From Osmia lignaria lignaria (lineage: Eukaryota; Arthropoda; Insecta; Hymenoptera; Megachilidae): a stretch of DNA of 64,000 nucleotides. A program made the translations under genes and the position numbers. The notes beneath the pieces were generated by a model, which was given only the letters and a program-made list of their open reading frames with translations, was not told the origin of the DNA and did not search any database. Positions 24,479 to 34,811 of the stretch are shown one piece after another (the stretch's first letter is position 1; each line of letters begins with the position of its first letter). The stretch covers positions 10,913,501 to 10,977,500 of the forward strand of contig NW_027478166.1 of assembly GCF_051020975.1 (NCBI RefSeq), read 5' to 3'.

Positions 24479-25039
24479 CGATAACTCTGCACTATTGCGA
24501 GCTGCAAATGCCACTTCCAGCTTAGCTGTGCAGAAGAAGAACAACAAGAAGAAGAAATATCTGGAAATATGTCCGTCAGGCCCCTTCCCTTGAGATAAAT
24601 CTGCAAATATCTCGGAAACGAAGCGAGCTACGGCAAAATGTTAAGAGACCATTTTTGTAGAAAATTAGGATTCCTACTTTTTATGTTCTATGATATTTTT
24701 TGAACAGATGCGTAGTTCTCGAGATATATCAAGATATTTAAAAGTTCCGAAGCCGCACCAACATAATAGAGATACAGAAACACCGTGGCCCCTTTCTTTG
24801 AGATAACTCTGCACTATTGCGCGCTGCAAATGCCACTTCCAGCTTAGCTGTGCAGAAGAAGAACAACAAGAAGAAGAAATATCTCGAAATATGTCCGTCA
24901 GGCCCCTTCCCTTGAGATAAATCTGCAAATATCTCGGAAACGAAGCGAGCTATGGCAAAATGTTAAGAGACCTTTTTTGTAGAGAATTAAGTTTCCTACT
25001 TTTTATGTTCTATGATATTTTTTGATCAGATGCGTAGTT

Positions 25040-25052
25040 CTCGAGATATATC
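25040..25052. repeat. CTCGAG / GATATATC palindromic core of the monomer
   Basis: CTCGAG (6-bp palindrome, XhoI site) overlaps GATATATC (8-bp palindrome) at offsets 15-27. Type A monomers have CTCGAG and type B have TTCGAG, so XhoI would cut most A units and skip B units. GATATATC is kept in most units; 15,688, 17,942 and 29,856 read TATCC after it. Several A/B hybrid monomers switch type inside this segment. Confidence 0.85.
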
Positions 25053-25108
25053 AAGATATTTAAAAGTTCCGAAGCCGCACCAACATAATAGAGATACAGA
25101 AACACCGT

Positions 25109-25139
25109 GGCCCCTTTCTTTGAGGTAACTCTGCACTAT
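25109..25139 (+). repeat. Internal direct repeat, copy 1 (offsets 84-114)
   Basis: This segment reads GGCCCCTTTCTTTGAG then a GATAACTCTGCAC-type stretch (here GAGGTAACT). It aligns with offsets 198-229 of the same monomer, 114 bp downstream, with a few substitutions and a 1-bp gap. The pair suggests that the 322-bp unit was itself built from a shorter ancestral element. Confidence 0.7.
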
Positions 25140-25161
25140 TGCGAGCTGCAAATGCCACTTC

Positions 25162-25172
25162 CAGCTTAGCTG
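25162..25172. repeat. CAGCT-T-AGCTG inverted repeat
   Basis: This is a perfect 5+1+5 bp inverted repeat at offsets 137-147. Monomers whose minus-strand frame reads NWK instead of SWK carry CAGTTTAGCTG, which breaks one arm, so the palindrome is not invariant. No function is implied. Confidence 0.75.
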
Positions 25173-25175
25173 TGC

Positions 25176-25201
25176 AGAAGAAGAACAACAAGAAGAAGAA
25201 A
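25176..25201 (+). repeat. Purine-rich GAA/CAA triplet tract
   Basis: Offsets 151-176 form a 26-bp tract of AGAAGAAGAA, CAACA, AGAAGAAGAAA, all purine on the plus strand except two C. It is present in every monomer. Variants include AAAAAGG/AAAAAGA at 204, 38,844 and 40,454, AAGAATAAG in one subfamily, AAGCAGAAG in the units at 40,806, 44,670, 44,992 and 48,534, and one added triplet at 30,501. Confidence 0.85.
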
Positions 25202-25222
25202 TATCTCGAAATATGTCCGTCA

Positions 25223-25254
25223 GGCCCCTTCCCTTGAGATAAATCTGCAAATAT
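25223..25254 (+). repeat. Internal direct repeat, copy 2 (offsets 198-229)
   Basis: This segment begins GGCCCCTTCCCTTGAG and continues GATAAATCTGCAAATAT. It is the partner of the copy at offsets 84-114. It runs into AAATATCTCG, a 10-mer also present at offsets 174-183 and, in type B monomers only, in inverted form (CGAGATATTT) at offsets 27-36. Confidence 0.7.
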
Positions 25255-25300
25255 CTCGGAAACCAAGCGAGCTATCGCAAAATGTTAAGAGACCTTATTT

Positions 25301-25321
25301 GTAGAGAATTAAGTTTCCTAC
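25301..25321. repeat. Imperfect dyad GTAGAGAA...TTTCCTAC
   Basis: Offsets 276-296 can fold as an imperfect hairpin: GTAG pairs with CTAC, then one mismatch, then GAA pairs with TTT through a G-T, A-T, A-T run, leaving a five-base loop. It follows a six-T run in every monomer. It looks terminator-like, but there is no gene upstream, so I annotate it only as structure. Confidence 0.55.
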
Positions 25322-26261
25322 TTTTTATGTTCTACGATATTTTTTGATCAGATGCGTAGTTCTCGAGATATATCAAGATATTTAAAAGTTCCGAAGCCGC
25401 ACCAACATAATAGAGATACAGATACACCGTGGCCCCTTTCTGTGAGATAACTCTGCACTATTGCGAGCTGCAAATGCCACTTCCAGCTTAGCTGTGCAGA
25501 AGAAGAACAACAAGAAGAAGAAATATCTGGAAATATGTCCGTGAGGCCCCTTCCCTTGAGATAAATCTGCAAATATCTCGGAAACGAAGCACGCTATGGC
25601 AAAATGTTAAGAGACCTTTTTTGTAGAGAATTAAGTTTCCTACTTTTTATGTTCTATGATATTTTCTGATCAGATGCGTAGTTCTCGAGATATATCAAGA
25701 TATTTAAAAGTTCCGAAGCCGCACCAACATAATAGAGATACAGAAACACCGTGGCCCCTTTCTTTGAGATAACTCTGCACTACTGCGAGCTGCAAATGCC
25801 ACTTCCAGCTTAGCTGTGCAGAAGAAGAACAACAAGAAGAAGAAATATCTCGAAATATGTCCGTCAGGCCCCTTCCCTTGAGATAAATCTGCAAATATCT
25901 CGGAAACGAAGCGAGCTATGGCAAAATGTTAAGAGACCTTTTTTGTAGAGAATTAAGTTTCCTACTTTTTATGTTCTATGATATTTTTTGATCAGATGCG
26001 TAGTTCTCGAGATATATCAAGATATTTAAAAGTTCCGAAGCCGCACCAACATAATAGAGATACAGAAACACCGTGGCCCCTTTCTTTGAGATAACTCTGC
26101 ACTATTGCGACCTGCAAATGCCACTTCCAGCTTAGCTGTGCAGAAGAGGAACAACAAGAAGAAGAAATATCTCGGAATATGTCCGTCAGGCCCCTTCCCT
26201 TGAGCTAAATCTGCAAATATCTCGGAAACGATGCCAGTTATGGGAAAATGTTAAGAAACCT

Positions 26262-27871
26262 TTTTTGTAGAGAATTAAGTTTCCTACTTTTTATGTTCTA
26301 TGATATTTTTTGATCAGATGCGTAGTTTTCGAGATATATCGAGATATTTAAAAGTTCCGAAGCCGCACCAACATAATAGAGATACAGAAACACCGTGGCC
26401 CCTTTCTTTGAGATAACTCTGCACTATTGCGACCTGCAAATGCCACTTCCAGCTTAGCTGTGCAGAAGAAGAACAACAAGAATAAGAAATATTTCGAAAT
26501 ATGTCCGTCAGGCCCCTTCCCTTGAGATAAATCTGCAAATATCTCGGAAACCAAGCGAGCTACGGCAAAATGTTAAGAGACCTTTTTTGTAGAAAATTAG
26601 GTTTCCTACTTTTTATGTTCTATGATATTTTTTGATCAGATGCGTAGTTCTCGAGATATATCAAGATATTTAAAAGTTCCGAAGCCGCACCAACATAATA
26701 GAGATACAGAAACACCGTGGCCCCTTTCTTTGCGATAACTCTGCACTATTGCGAGCTGCAAATGCCACTTCCAGCTTAGCTGTGCAGAAGAAGAACAACA
26801 AGAAGAAGAAATATCTGGAAATATGTCCGTCAGGCCCCTTCCCTTGAGATAAATCTGCAAATATCTCGGAAACGAAGCGAGCTACGGCAAAATGTTAAGA
26901 GACCATTTTTGTAGAAAATTAGGATTCCTACTTTTTATGTTCTATGATATTTTTTGAACAGATGCGTAGTTCTCGAGATATATCAAGATATTTAAAAGTT
27001 CCGAAGCCGCACCAACATAATAGAGATACAGAAACACCGTGGCCCCTTTCTTTGAGATAACTCTGCACTATTGCGCGCTGCAAATGCCACTTCCAGCTTA
27101 GCTGTGCAGAAGAAGAACAACAAGAAGAAGAAATATCTCGAAATATGTCCGTCAGGCCCCTTCCCTTGAGATAAATCTGCAAATATCTCGGAAACGAAGC
27201 GAGCTATGGCAAAATGTTAAGAGACCTTTTTTGTAGAGAATTAAGTTTCCTACTTTTTATGTTCTATGATATTTTTTGATCAGATGCGTAGTTCTCGAGA
27301 TATATCAAGATATTTAAAAGTTCCGAAGCCGCACCAACATAATAGAGATACAGAAACACCGTGGCCCCTTTCTTTGAGGTAACTCTGCACTATTGCGAGC
27401 TGCAAATGCCACTTCCAGCTTAGCTGTGCAGAAGAAGAACAACAAGAAGAAGAAATATCTCGAAATATGTCCGTCAGGCCCCTTCCCTTGAGATAAATCT
27501 GCAAATATCTCGGAAACCAAGCGAGCTATCGCAAAATGTTAAGAGACCTTATTTGTAGAGAATTAAGTTTCCTACTTTTTATGTTCTACGATATTTTTTG
27601 ATCAGATGCGTAGTTCTCGAGATATATCAAGATATTTAAAAGTTCCGAAGCCGCACCAACATAATAGAGATACAGATACACCGTGGCCCCTTTCTGTGAG
27701 ATAACTCTGCACTATTGCGAGCTGCAAATGCCACTTCCAGCTTAGCTGTGCAGAAGAAGAACAACAAGAAGAAGAAATATCTGGAAATATGTCCGTGAGG
27801 CCCCTTCCCTTGAGATAAATCTGCAAATATCTCGGAAACGAAGCAAGCTATGGCAAAATGTTAAGAGACCC
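26262..27871 (+). repeat. 5-mer higher-order repeat, copy 1 (1,610-bp period)
   Basis: At a spacing of 1,610 bp the interval 26,262-27,919 matches 27,872-29,529 with two differences noticed (CAGAAACACC against CAGAAATACC, and the first base of the six-T run). The matching length exceeds one period, so this is a complete tandem duplication. Its five monomers are those of the 7-mer at 24.06-25.67 kb with the units at 25,670 and 25,992 removed. Confidence 0.92.
26314..26635 (+). repeat. A/B hybrid monomer
   Basis: The unit begins with the type A mark TCAGATGCG but continues with the type B marks TTTTCGAG and TATCGAG. The switch falls between offsets 6 and 15. The same hybrid is at 27,924, copied by the 5-mer event. 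Related hybrids at 22,128 and 24,060 follow TTTTTGAACAG. The hybrids point to exchange or gene conversion between A and B units rather than single mutations, though I cannot exclude convergent changes. Confidence 0.65.
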
Positions 27872-29529
27872 TTTTTGTAGAGAATTAAGTTTCCTACTTT
27901 TTATGTTCTATGATATTTTTTGATCAGATGCGTAGTTTTCGAGATATATCGAGATATTTAAAAGTTCCGAAGCCGCACCAACATAATAGAGATACAGAAA
28001 TACCGTGGCCCCTTTCTTTGAGATAACTCTGCACTATTGCGACCTGCAAATGCCACTTCCAGCTTAGCTGTGCAGAAGAAGAACAACAAGAATAAGAAAT
28101 ATTTCGAAATATGTCCGTCAGGCCCCTTCCCTTGAGATAAATCTGCAAATATCTCGGAAACCAAGCGAGCTACGGCAAAATGTTAAGAGACCTTTTTTGT
28201 AGAAAATTAGGTTTCCTACTTTTTATGTTCTATGATATTTTTTGATCAGATGCGTAGTTCTCGAGATATATCAAGATATTTAAAAGTTCCGAAGCCGCAC
28301 CAACATAATAGAGATACAGAAACACCGTGGCCCCTTTCTTTGCGATAACTCTGCACTATTGCGAGCTGCAAATGCCACTTCCAGCTTAGCTGTGCAGAAG
28401 AAGAACAACAAGAAGAAGAAATATCTGGAAATATGTCCGTCAGGCCCCTTCCCTTGAGATAAATCTGCAAATATCTCGGAAACGAAGCGAGCTACGGCAA
28501 AATGTTAAGAGACCATTTTTGTAGAAAATTAGGATTCCTACTTTTTATGTTCTATGATATTTTTTGAACAGATGCGTAGTTCTCGAGATATATCAAGATA
28601 TTTAAAAGTTCCGAAGCCGCACCAACATAATAGAGATACAGAAACACCGTGGCCCCTTTCTTTGAGATAACTCTGCACTATTGCGCGCTGCAAATGCCAC
28701 TTCCAGCTTAGCTGTGCAGAAGAAGAACAACAAGAAGAAGAAATATCTCGAAATATGTCCGTCAGGCCCCTTCCCTTGAGATAAATCTGCAAATATCTCG
28801 GAAACGAAGCGAGCTATGGCAAAATGTTAAGAGACCTTTTTTGTAGAGAATTAAGTTTCCTACTTTTTATGTTCTATGATATTTTTTGATCAGATGCGTA
28901 GTTCTCGAGATATATCAAGATATTTAAAAGTTCCGAAGCCGCACCAACATAATAGAGATACAGAAACACCGTGGCCCCTTTCTTTGAGGTAACTCTGCAC
29001 TATTGCGAGCTGCAAATGCCACTTCCAGCTTAGCTGTGCAGAAGAAGAACAACAAGAAGAAGAAATATCTCGAAATATGTCCGTCAGGCCCCTTCCCTTG
29101 AGATAAATCTGCAAATATCTCGGAAACCAAGCGAGCTATCGCAAAATGTTAAGAGACCTTATTTGTAGAGAATTAAGTTTCCTACTTTTTATGTTCTACG
29201 ATATTTTTTGATCAGATGCGTAGTTCTCGAGATATATCAAGATATTTAAAAGTTCCGAAGCCGCACCAACATAATAGAGATACAGATACACCGTGGCCCC
29301 TTTCTGTGAGATAACTCTGCACTATTGCGAGCTGCAAATGCCACTTCCAGCTTAGCTGTGCAGAAGAAGAACAACAAGAAGAAGAAATATCTGGAAATAT
29401 GTCCGTGAGGCCCCTTCCCTTGAGATAAATCTGCAAATATCTCGGAAACGAAGCAAGCTATGGCAAAATGTTAAGAGACCTTTTTTGTAGAGAATTAAGT
29501 TTCCTACTTTTTATGTTCTATGATATTTT
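27872..29529 (+). repeat. 5-mer higher-order repeat, copy 2 (1,610-bp period)
   Basis: This second copy is followed by a unit at 29,534 that matches 25,670 (TTTTCTGATC, ACTACTGCGAG). The 12-monomer spacing to that unit shows that the array re-enters the older 7-mer order at this point. Confidence 0.92.
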
Positions 29530-29855
29530 CTGATCAGATGCGTAGTTCTCGAGATATATCAAGATATTTAAAAGTTCCGAAGCCGCACCAACATAATAGA
29601 GATACAGAAACACCGTGGCCCCTTTCTTTGAGATAACTCTGCACTACTGCGAGCTGCAAATGCCACTTCCAGCTTAGCTGTGCAGAAGAAGAACAACAAG
29701 AAGAAGAAATATCTCGAAATATGTCCGTCAGGCCCCTTCCCTTGAGATAAATCTGCAAATATCTCGGAAACGAAGCGAGCTATGGCAAAATGTTAAGAGA
29801 CCATTTTTGTAGAGAATTAAGTTTCCTACTTTTTATGTTCTATGATATTTTTTGA

Positions 29856-30500
29856 TCAGATGCGTAGTTCTCGAGATATATCCTGATATTTAAAAGTTCC
29901 GAAGCGGCACCAACATAATAGAGATACAGAAACACCGTGGCCCCTTTCTTTGAGGTAACTCTGCACTATTGCGAGCTGCAAATGCCACTTCCAGCTTAGC
30001 TGTGCAGAAGAAGAACAACAAGAAGAAGGAATATCTCGAAATATGTCCGTCAGGCCCCTTCCCTTGAGATAAATCTGCAAATATCTCGGAAACCAAGCGA
30101 GCTATGGCAAAAGTGTTTAGAGACCTTATTTGTAGAGAATTAAGTTTCCTACTTTTTATGTTCTACGATATTTTTTGATCAGATGCGTAGTTCTCGAGAT
30201 ATATCAAGATATTTAAAAGTTCCGAAGCCGCACCAACATAATAGAGATACAGAAACACCGTGGCCCCTTTCTTTGAGATAACTCTGCACTATTGCGACCT
30301 GCAAATGCCACTTCCAGCTTAGCTGTGCAGAAGAGGAACAACAAGAAGAAGAAATATCTCGGAATATGTCCGTCAGGCCCCTTCCCTTGAGCTAAATCTG
30401 CAAATATCTCGGAAACGATGCCAGCTATGGGAAAATGTTAAGAGACCTTTTTTGTAGAGAATTAAGTTTCCTACTTTTTATGTTCTATGATATTTTTTGA
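29856..30500 (+). repeat. Irregular junction units
   Basis: The unit at 29,856 carries TATCCTGATATTT and AAGAAGGAATATC. It ends with the 1-bp insertion AAAAGTGTTTAGAGACC near 30,110, seen nowhere else in the window. The next unit (30,178) carries GAGCTAAATC and GATGCCAGC, a relative of 20,840 and 25,992. The mixture marks the edge between the 5-mer zone and the next zone. Confidence 0.7.
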
Positions 30501-30825
30501 TCAGATGCGTAGTTCTCGAGATATATCAAGATATTTAAAAGCTCCGAAGCTGCACCAACATAATAGAGGTACAGAAACACCGTGGCCCCTTTCTTTGAGA
30601 TAACTCTGCACTAGTGCGAGCCGCAAATGCCACTTCCAGCTTAGCTGTGCAGAAGAAGAACAACAAGAAGAAGAAGAAGTATCTCGAAATATGTCCGTCA
30701 GGCCCGTTCCTTTGAGCTGAATCTGCAAATATCTCGGAAACGAAGCGAGCTATGGCAAAATGTTGAGAGACGGTTTTTGTAGAGAATTATGTTTCCTACA
30801 ATTTATGTTCTATGATATTTTTTGA
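30501..30825 (+). repeat. 325-bp monomer with one extra AAG triplet
   Basis: The GAA/CAA tract near 30,661-30,680 has one more AAG than every other monomer, making the unit 325 bp. The unit also joins GCTCCGAAGCTGC, a GTGCGAGCCGC mark and GGCCCGTTCCTTTGAGC, marks that otherwise belong to three different lineages. Confidence 0.85.
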
Positions 30826-31025
30826 TCAGAAGCGTAGTTTTCGAGATATATCGAGATATTTAAAAGTTCCGAAGCCGCACCAACATAATAGAGATACAGA
30901 AACACCGTGGCCCCTTTCTTTGAGATAACTCTGCACGATTGCGAGCTGGAAATGCCACTTCCAGTTTAGCTGTGCAGAAGAAGAACAACAAGAAGAAGAA
31001 ATATCTCGAAATATGTCCATCAGGA

Positions 31026-32392
31026 CCCTTCCCTTGAGATAAATCTGCAAATATCTCGGAAACGAAGCGAGCTATGGCAAAATGTTAAGAGACCTTTTTT
31101 GTAGAGAATAATGTTTCCTACAATTTACGTTCTATGATATTTTTTGATCAGAAGCGTAGTTCTCGAGATATATCAAGATATTTAAAAGTTCCGAAGACGC
31201 ACCAACATAATAGAGATACAGAAACACCGTGGCCCCTTTCTTTGAGATAACTCTGCACCATTGCGAGCTGCAAATGCCACTTCCAGCTTAGCTGTGCAGA
31301 AGAAGAACAACAAGAAGAAGAAATATCTCGAAAAATGTCCGTCAGGCCCCTTCCCTTGAGATAAATCTGCAAATATCTCGGAAACGAAGCGAGCTACGGC
31401 AAAATGTTAAGAGACCTTTTTTGTAGAAAATTAGGTTTCCTACTTTTTATGTTCTATGATATTTTTTGATCAGATGCGTAGTTCTCGAGATATATCAAGA
31501 TATTTGAAAGTTCCGAAGCCGCACCAACATAATAGAGATACAGAAACACCGTGGCCCCTTTCTTTGAGATAACTCTGCACTATTGCGAGCGGCAAATGCC
31601 ACTTCCAGCTTAGCTGTGCAGAAGAAGAACAACAAGAAGAAGAAATATCTGGAAATATGTCCGTCAGGCCCCTTCCCTTGAGATAAATCTGCAAATATCT
31701 CGGAAACGAAGCGAGCTACGGCAAAATGTTAAGAGACCTTTTTTGTAGAAAATTAGGATTCCTACTTTTTATGCTCTATGATATTTTTTGAACAGATGCG
31801 TAGTTCTCGAGATATATCAAGATATTTAAAAGTTCCGAAGCCGCACCAACATAATAGAGATACAGAAACACCGTGGCCCCTTTCTTTGAGATAACTCTGC
31901 ACTATTGCGCGCTGCAAATGCTACTTCCAGCTTAGCTGTGCAGAAGAAGAACAACAAGAAGAAGAAATATCTCGAAATATGTCCGTCAGGCCCCTTCCCT
32001 TGAGATAAATCTGCAAATATCTCGGAAACGAAGCGAGCTATGGCAAAATGTTAAGAGACCTTTTTTGTAGAGAATTAAGTTTCCTACTTTTTATGTTCTA
32101 TGATATTTTTTGATCAGATGCGTAGTTCTCGAGATATATCAAGATATTTAAAAGTTCCGAAGCCGCACCAACATAATAGAGATACAGAAACACCGTGGCC
32201 CCTTTCTTTGAGATAACTCTGCACTATTGCGAGCGGCAAATGCCACTTCCAGCTTAGCTGTGCAGAAGAAGAACAACAAGAAGAAGAAATATCTGGAAAT
32301 ATGTCCGTCCGGCCCCTTCCCTTGAGATAAATCTGCAAATATCTCGGAAACGAAGCGAGCTACGGCAAAATGTTAAGAGACCTTTTTTGTAG
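31026..32392 (+). repeat. 5-mer duplication, copy 1 (partner 32,636-34,002)
   Basis: Spacing is 1,610 bp with about two differences noticed: CTACTTCCAG at 31,921 against CCACTTCCAG, and GTCCGTCCGG near 32,310 against GTCCGTCAGG. Shared marks are CACCATTGCG, CGAAAAATGTCC, GATATTTGAAAG, GAGCGGCAAATG and TATGCTCTATG. The first difference makes a stop codon in the minus-strand frame of the unit at 31,792. Confidence 0.87.
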
Positions 32393-32698
32393 AGAATTAT
32401 ATTTCCCACAATTTAGGTTCTATGATATTTTTTGATCAGAAGCGTAGTTTTCGAGATAAATCGAGATATTTAAAAGATCCGAAGCCGCACCAACATAATA
32501 GAGATACAGAAACACCGTGGCCCCTTTCTTTGAGATAACTCTGCACTATTGCGAGCTGCAAATGCCACTTCCAGCTTAGCTGTGCAGAAGAAGAACAACA
32601 AGAAGAAGAAATATCTCGAAATATGTCCGTCAGGCCCCTTCCCTTGAGATAAATCTGCAAATATCTCGGAAACGAAGCGAGCTATGGCAAAATGTTAA
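32236..32698 (+). repeat. 8-mer duplication, copy 1 (partner 34,812-35,274)
   Basis: Spacing is 2,576 bp (8 x 322). Shared rare marks are GTCCGTCCGG, TATATTTCCCACAATTTAGG and GAGATAAATCGAG. The block straddles the junction of the two 5-mer copies. Confidence 0.82.
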
Positions 32699-34002
32699 GA
32701 GACCTTTTTTGTAGAGAATAATGTTTCCTACAATTTACGTTCTATGATATTTTTTGATCAGAAGCGTAGTTCTCGAGATATATCAAGATATTTAAAAGTT
32801 CCGAAGACGCACCAACATAATAGAGATACAGAAACACCGTGGCCCCTTTCTTTGAGATAACTCTGCACCATTGCGAGCTGCAAATGCCACTTCCAGCTTA
32901 GCTGTGCAGAAGAAGAACAACAAGAAGAAGAAATATCTCGAAAAATGTCCGTCAGGCCCCTTCCCTTGAGATAAATCTGCAAATATCTCGGAAACGAAGC
33001 GAGCTACGGCAAAATGTTAAGAGACCTTTTTTGTAGAAAATTAGGTTTCCTACTTTTTATGTTCTATGATATTTTTTGATCAGATGCGTAGTTCTCGAGA
33101 TATATCAAGATATTTGAAAGTTCCGAAGCCGCACCAACATAATAGAGATACAGAAACACCGTGGCCCCTTTCTTTGAGATAACTCTGCACTATTGCGAGC
33201 GGCAAATGCCACTTCCAGCTTAGCTGTGCAGAAGAAGAACAACAAGAAGAAGAAATATCTGGAAATATGTCCGTCAGGCCCCTTCCCTTGAGATAAATCT
33301 GCAAATATCTCGGAAACGAAGCGAGCTACGGCAAAATGTTAAGAGACCTTTTTTGTAGAAAATTAGGATTCCTACTTTTTATGCTCTATGATATTTTTTG
33401 AACAGATGCGTAGTTCTCGAGATATATCAAGATATTTAAAAGTTCCGAAGCCGCACCAACATAATAGAGATACAGAAACACCGTGGCCCCTTTCTTTGAG
33501 ATAACTCTGCACTATTGCGCGCTGCAAATGCCACTTCCAGCTTAGCTGTGCAGAAGAAGAACAACAAGAAGAAGAAATATCTCGAAATATGTCCGTCAGG
33601 CCCCTTCCCTTGAGATAAATCTGCAAATATCTCGGAAACGAAGCGAGCTATGGCAAAATGTTAAGAGACCTTTTTTGTAGAGAATTAAGTTTCCTACTTT
33701 TTATGTTCTATGATATTTTTTGATCAGATGCGTAGTTCTCGAGATATATCAAGATATTTAAAAGTTCCGAAGCCGCACCAACATAATAGAGATACAGAAA
33801 CACCGTGGCCCCTTTCTTTGAGATAACTCTGCACTATTGCGAGCGGCAAATGCCACTTCCAGCTTAGCTGTGCAGAAGAAGAACAACAAGAAGAAGAAAT
33901 ATCTGGAAATATGTCCGTCAGGCCCCTTCCCTTGAGATAAATCTGCAAATATCTCGGAAACGAAGCGAGCTACGGCAAAATGTTAAGAGACCTTTTTTGT
34001 AG
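32636..34002 (+). repeat. 5-mer duplication, copy 2 (partner 31,026-32,392)
   Basis: This is the partner block 1,610 bp to the right. It runs into units at 34,046 and 34,368 that share CCGTAGCCCC and TTTGCGATAAC, a separate pair of sister monomers. Confidence 0.87.
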
Positions 34003-34811
34003 AAAATTAGGATTCCTACTTTCTATGCTCTATGATATTTTTTGAACAGATGCGTAGTTCTCGAGATATATCAAGATATTTAAAAGTTCCGAAGCCGCAC
34101 CAACATAATACAGATACAGAAACACCGTAGCCCCTTTCTTTGCGATAACTCTGCACTATTGCGAGCTGCAAATGCCACTTCCAGCTTAGCTGTGCAGAAG
34201 AAGAACAACAAGAAGAAGAAATATCTCGAAATATGTCCGTCAGGACCCTTCCCTTGAGATAAATCTGCAAATATCTCGGAAACGAAGCGAGCTATTGCAA
34301 AACGTTAAGAGACCTTTTTTGTAGAGAATTAAGTTTCCTACTTTTTATGTTCTATGATATTTTTTGATCAGATGCGTAGTTCTCGAGATATATCAAGATA
34401 TTTAAAAGTTCCGAAGCCGCACGAACATAATAGAGATACAGAAACACCGTAGCCCCTTTCTTTGCGATAACTCTGCACTATTGCGAGCTGCAAATGCCAC
34501 TTCCAGCTTAGCTGTGCAGAAGAAGAACAACAAGAAGAAGAAATATCTCGAAATATGTCCGTCAGGCCCCTTCCCTTGAGATAAATCTGCAAATATCTCG
34601 GAAACGAAGCGAGCTATGGCAAAATGTTAAGAGACCTTTTTTGTAGAGAATCAAGTTTCCTACTTTTTATGTTCTACGATATTTTTCGATCAGAGGCGTA
34701 GTTCTCGAGATATATCAAGATATTCAAAAGTTCCGAAGCCGCACCAACATAATAGAGATACAGAAACACCGTGGCCCCTTTCTTTGAGATAACTCTGCAC
34801 TATTGCGAGCT

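Larger units (their letters stand above)
25026..25347 (+). repeat. Representative type A satellite monomer
   Basis: This unit serves as the reference for offsets 1-322. It starts at TCAGATGCG, then XhoI site CTCGAG (offsets 15-20), the 8-bp palindrome GATATATC (20-27), a first GGCCCC block (84-89), a CAGCT-T-AGCTG inverted repeat (137-147), a purine-rich GAA/CAA tract (151-176), a second GGCCCC block (198-203), AAATATCTCG (174-183 and again 224-233), a six-T run (270-275), a GTAG...CTAC imperfect dyad (276-296) and a T-rich end. Compared with the commonest sequence it has five visible private changes: GAGGTAACT, AACCAAG, TATCGC, TTATTT and CTACGATAT. Some of these recur in the units at 15,044, 17,298, 27,280 and 28,890, which marks them as copies of one lineage. 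Confidence 0.95.
24063..25665 (+). repeat. 7-mer block, relative of 26,317-27,919
   Basis: At a spacing of 2,254 bp about three differences were seen in 1.6 kb. Marks are TTTGCGATAAC, ATCTGGAAATAT, TTAGGATTCC, TTTTTGAACAG, TTGCGCGCTGC, TTTGAGGTAAC, AACCAAGCGAGCTATCGC, CAGATACACC and TTTCTGTGAG. The stretch after it holds two units (25,670 and 25,992) that are absent from the 5-mer derivative to the right. Confidence 0.88.

Noticed and set aside
25063..25080. RNA polymerase III B box at AAAGTTCCGAAGCC (tRNA or SINE origin)
   Set aside because: It resembles GGTTCGAATCC only if a base is inserted, and no A box is found at a proper distance upstream. No tRNA-like fold was seen.
25250..25275. CENP-B box in the reverse complement of the CGGAAACGAAGCGAGC region
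   Set aside because: The reverse complement starts TTCGTT as in the CENP-B box, but the conserved CGGG part and the central A are absent. The similarity stops after six bases.
25295..25321. Rho-independent bacterial terminator
   Set aside because: The T run precedes the dyad instead of following it, the stem is AT-rich and imperfect, and there is no gene to terminate.
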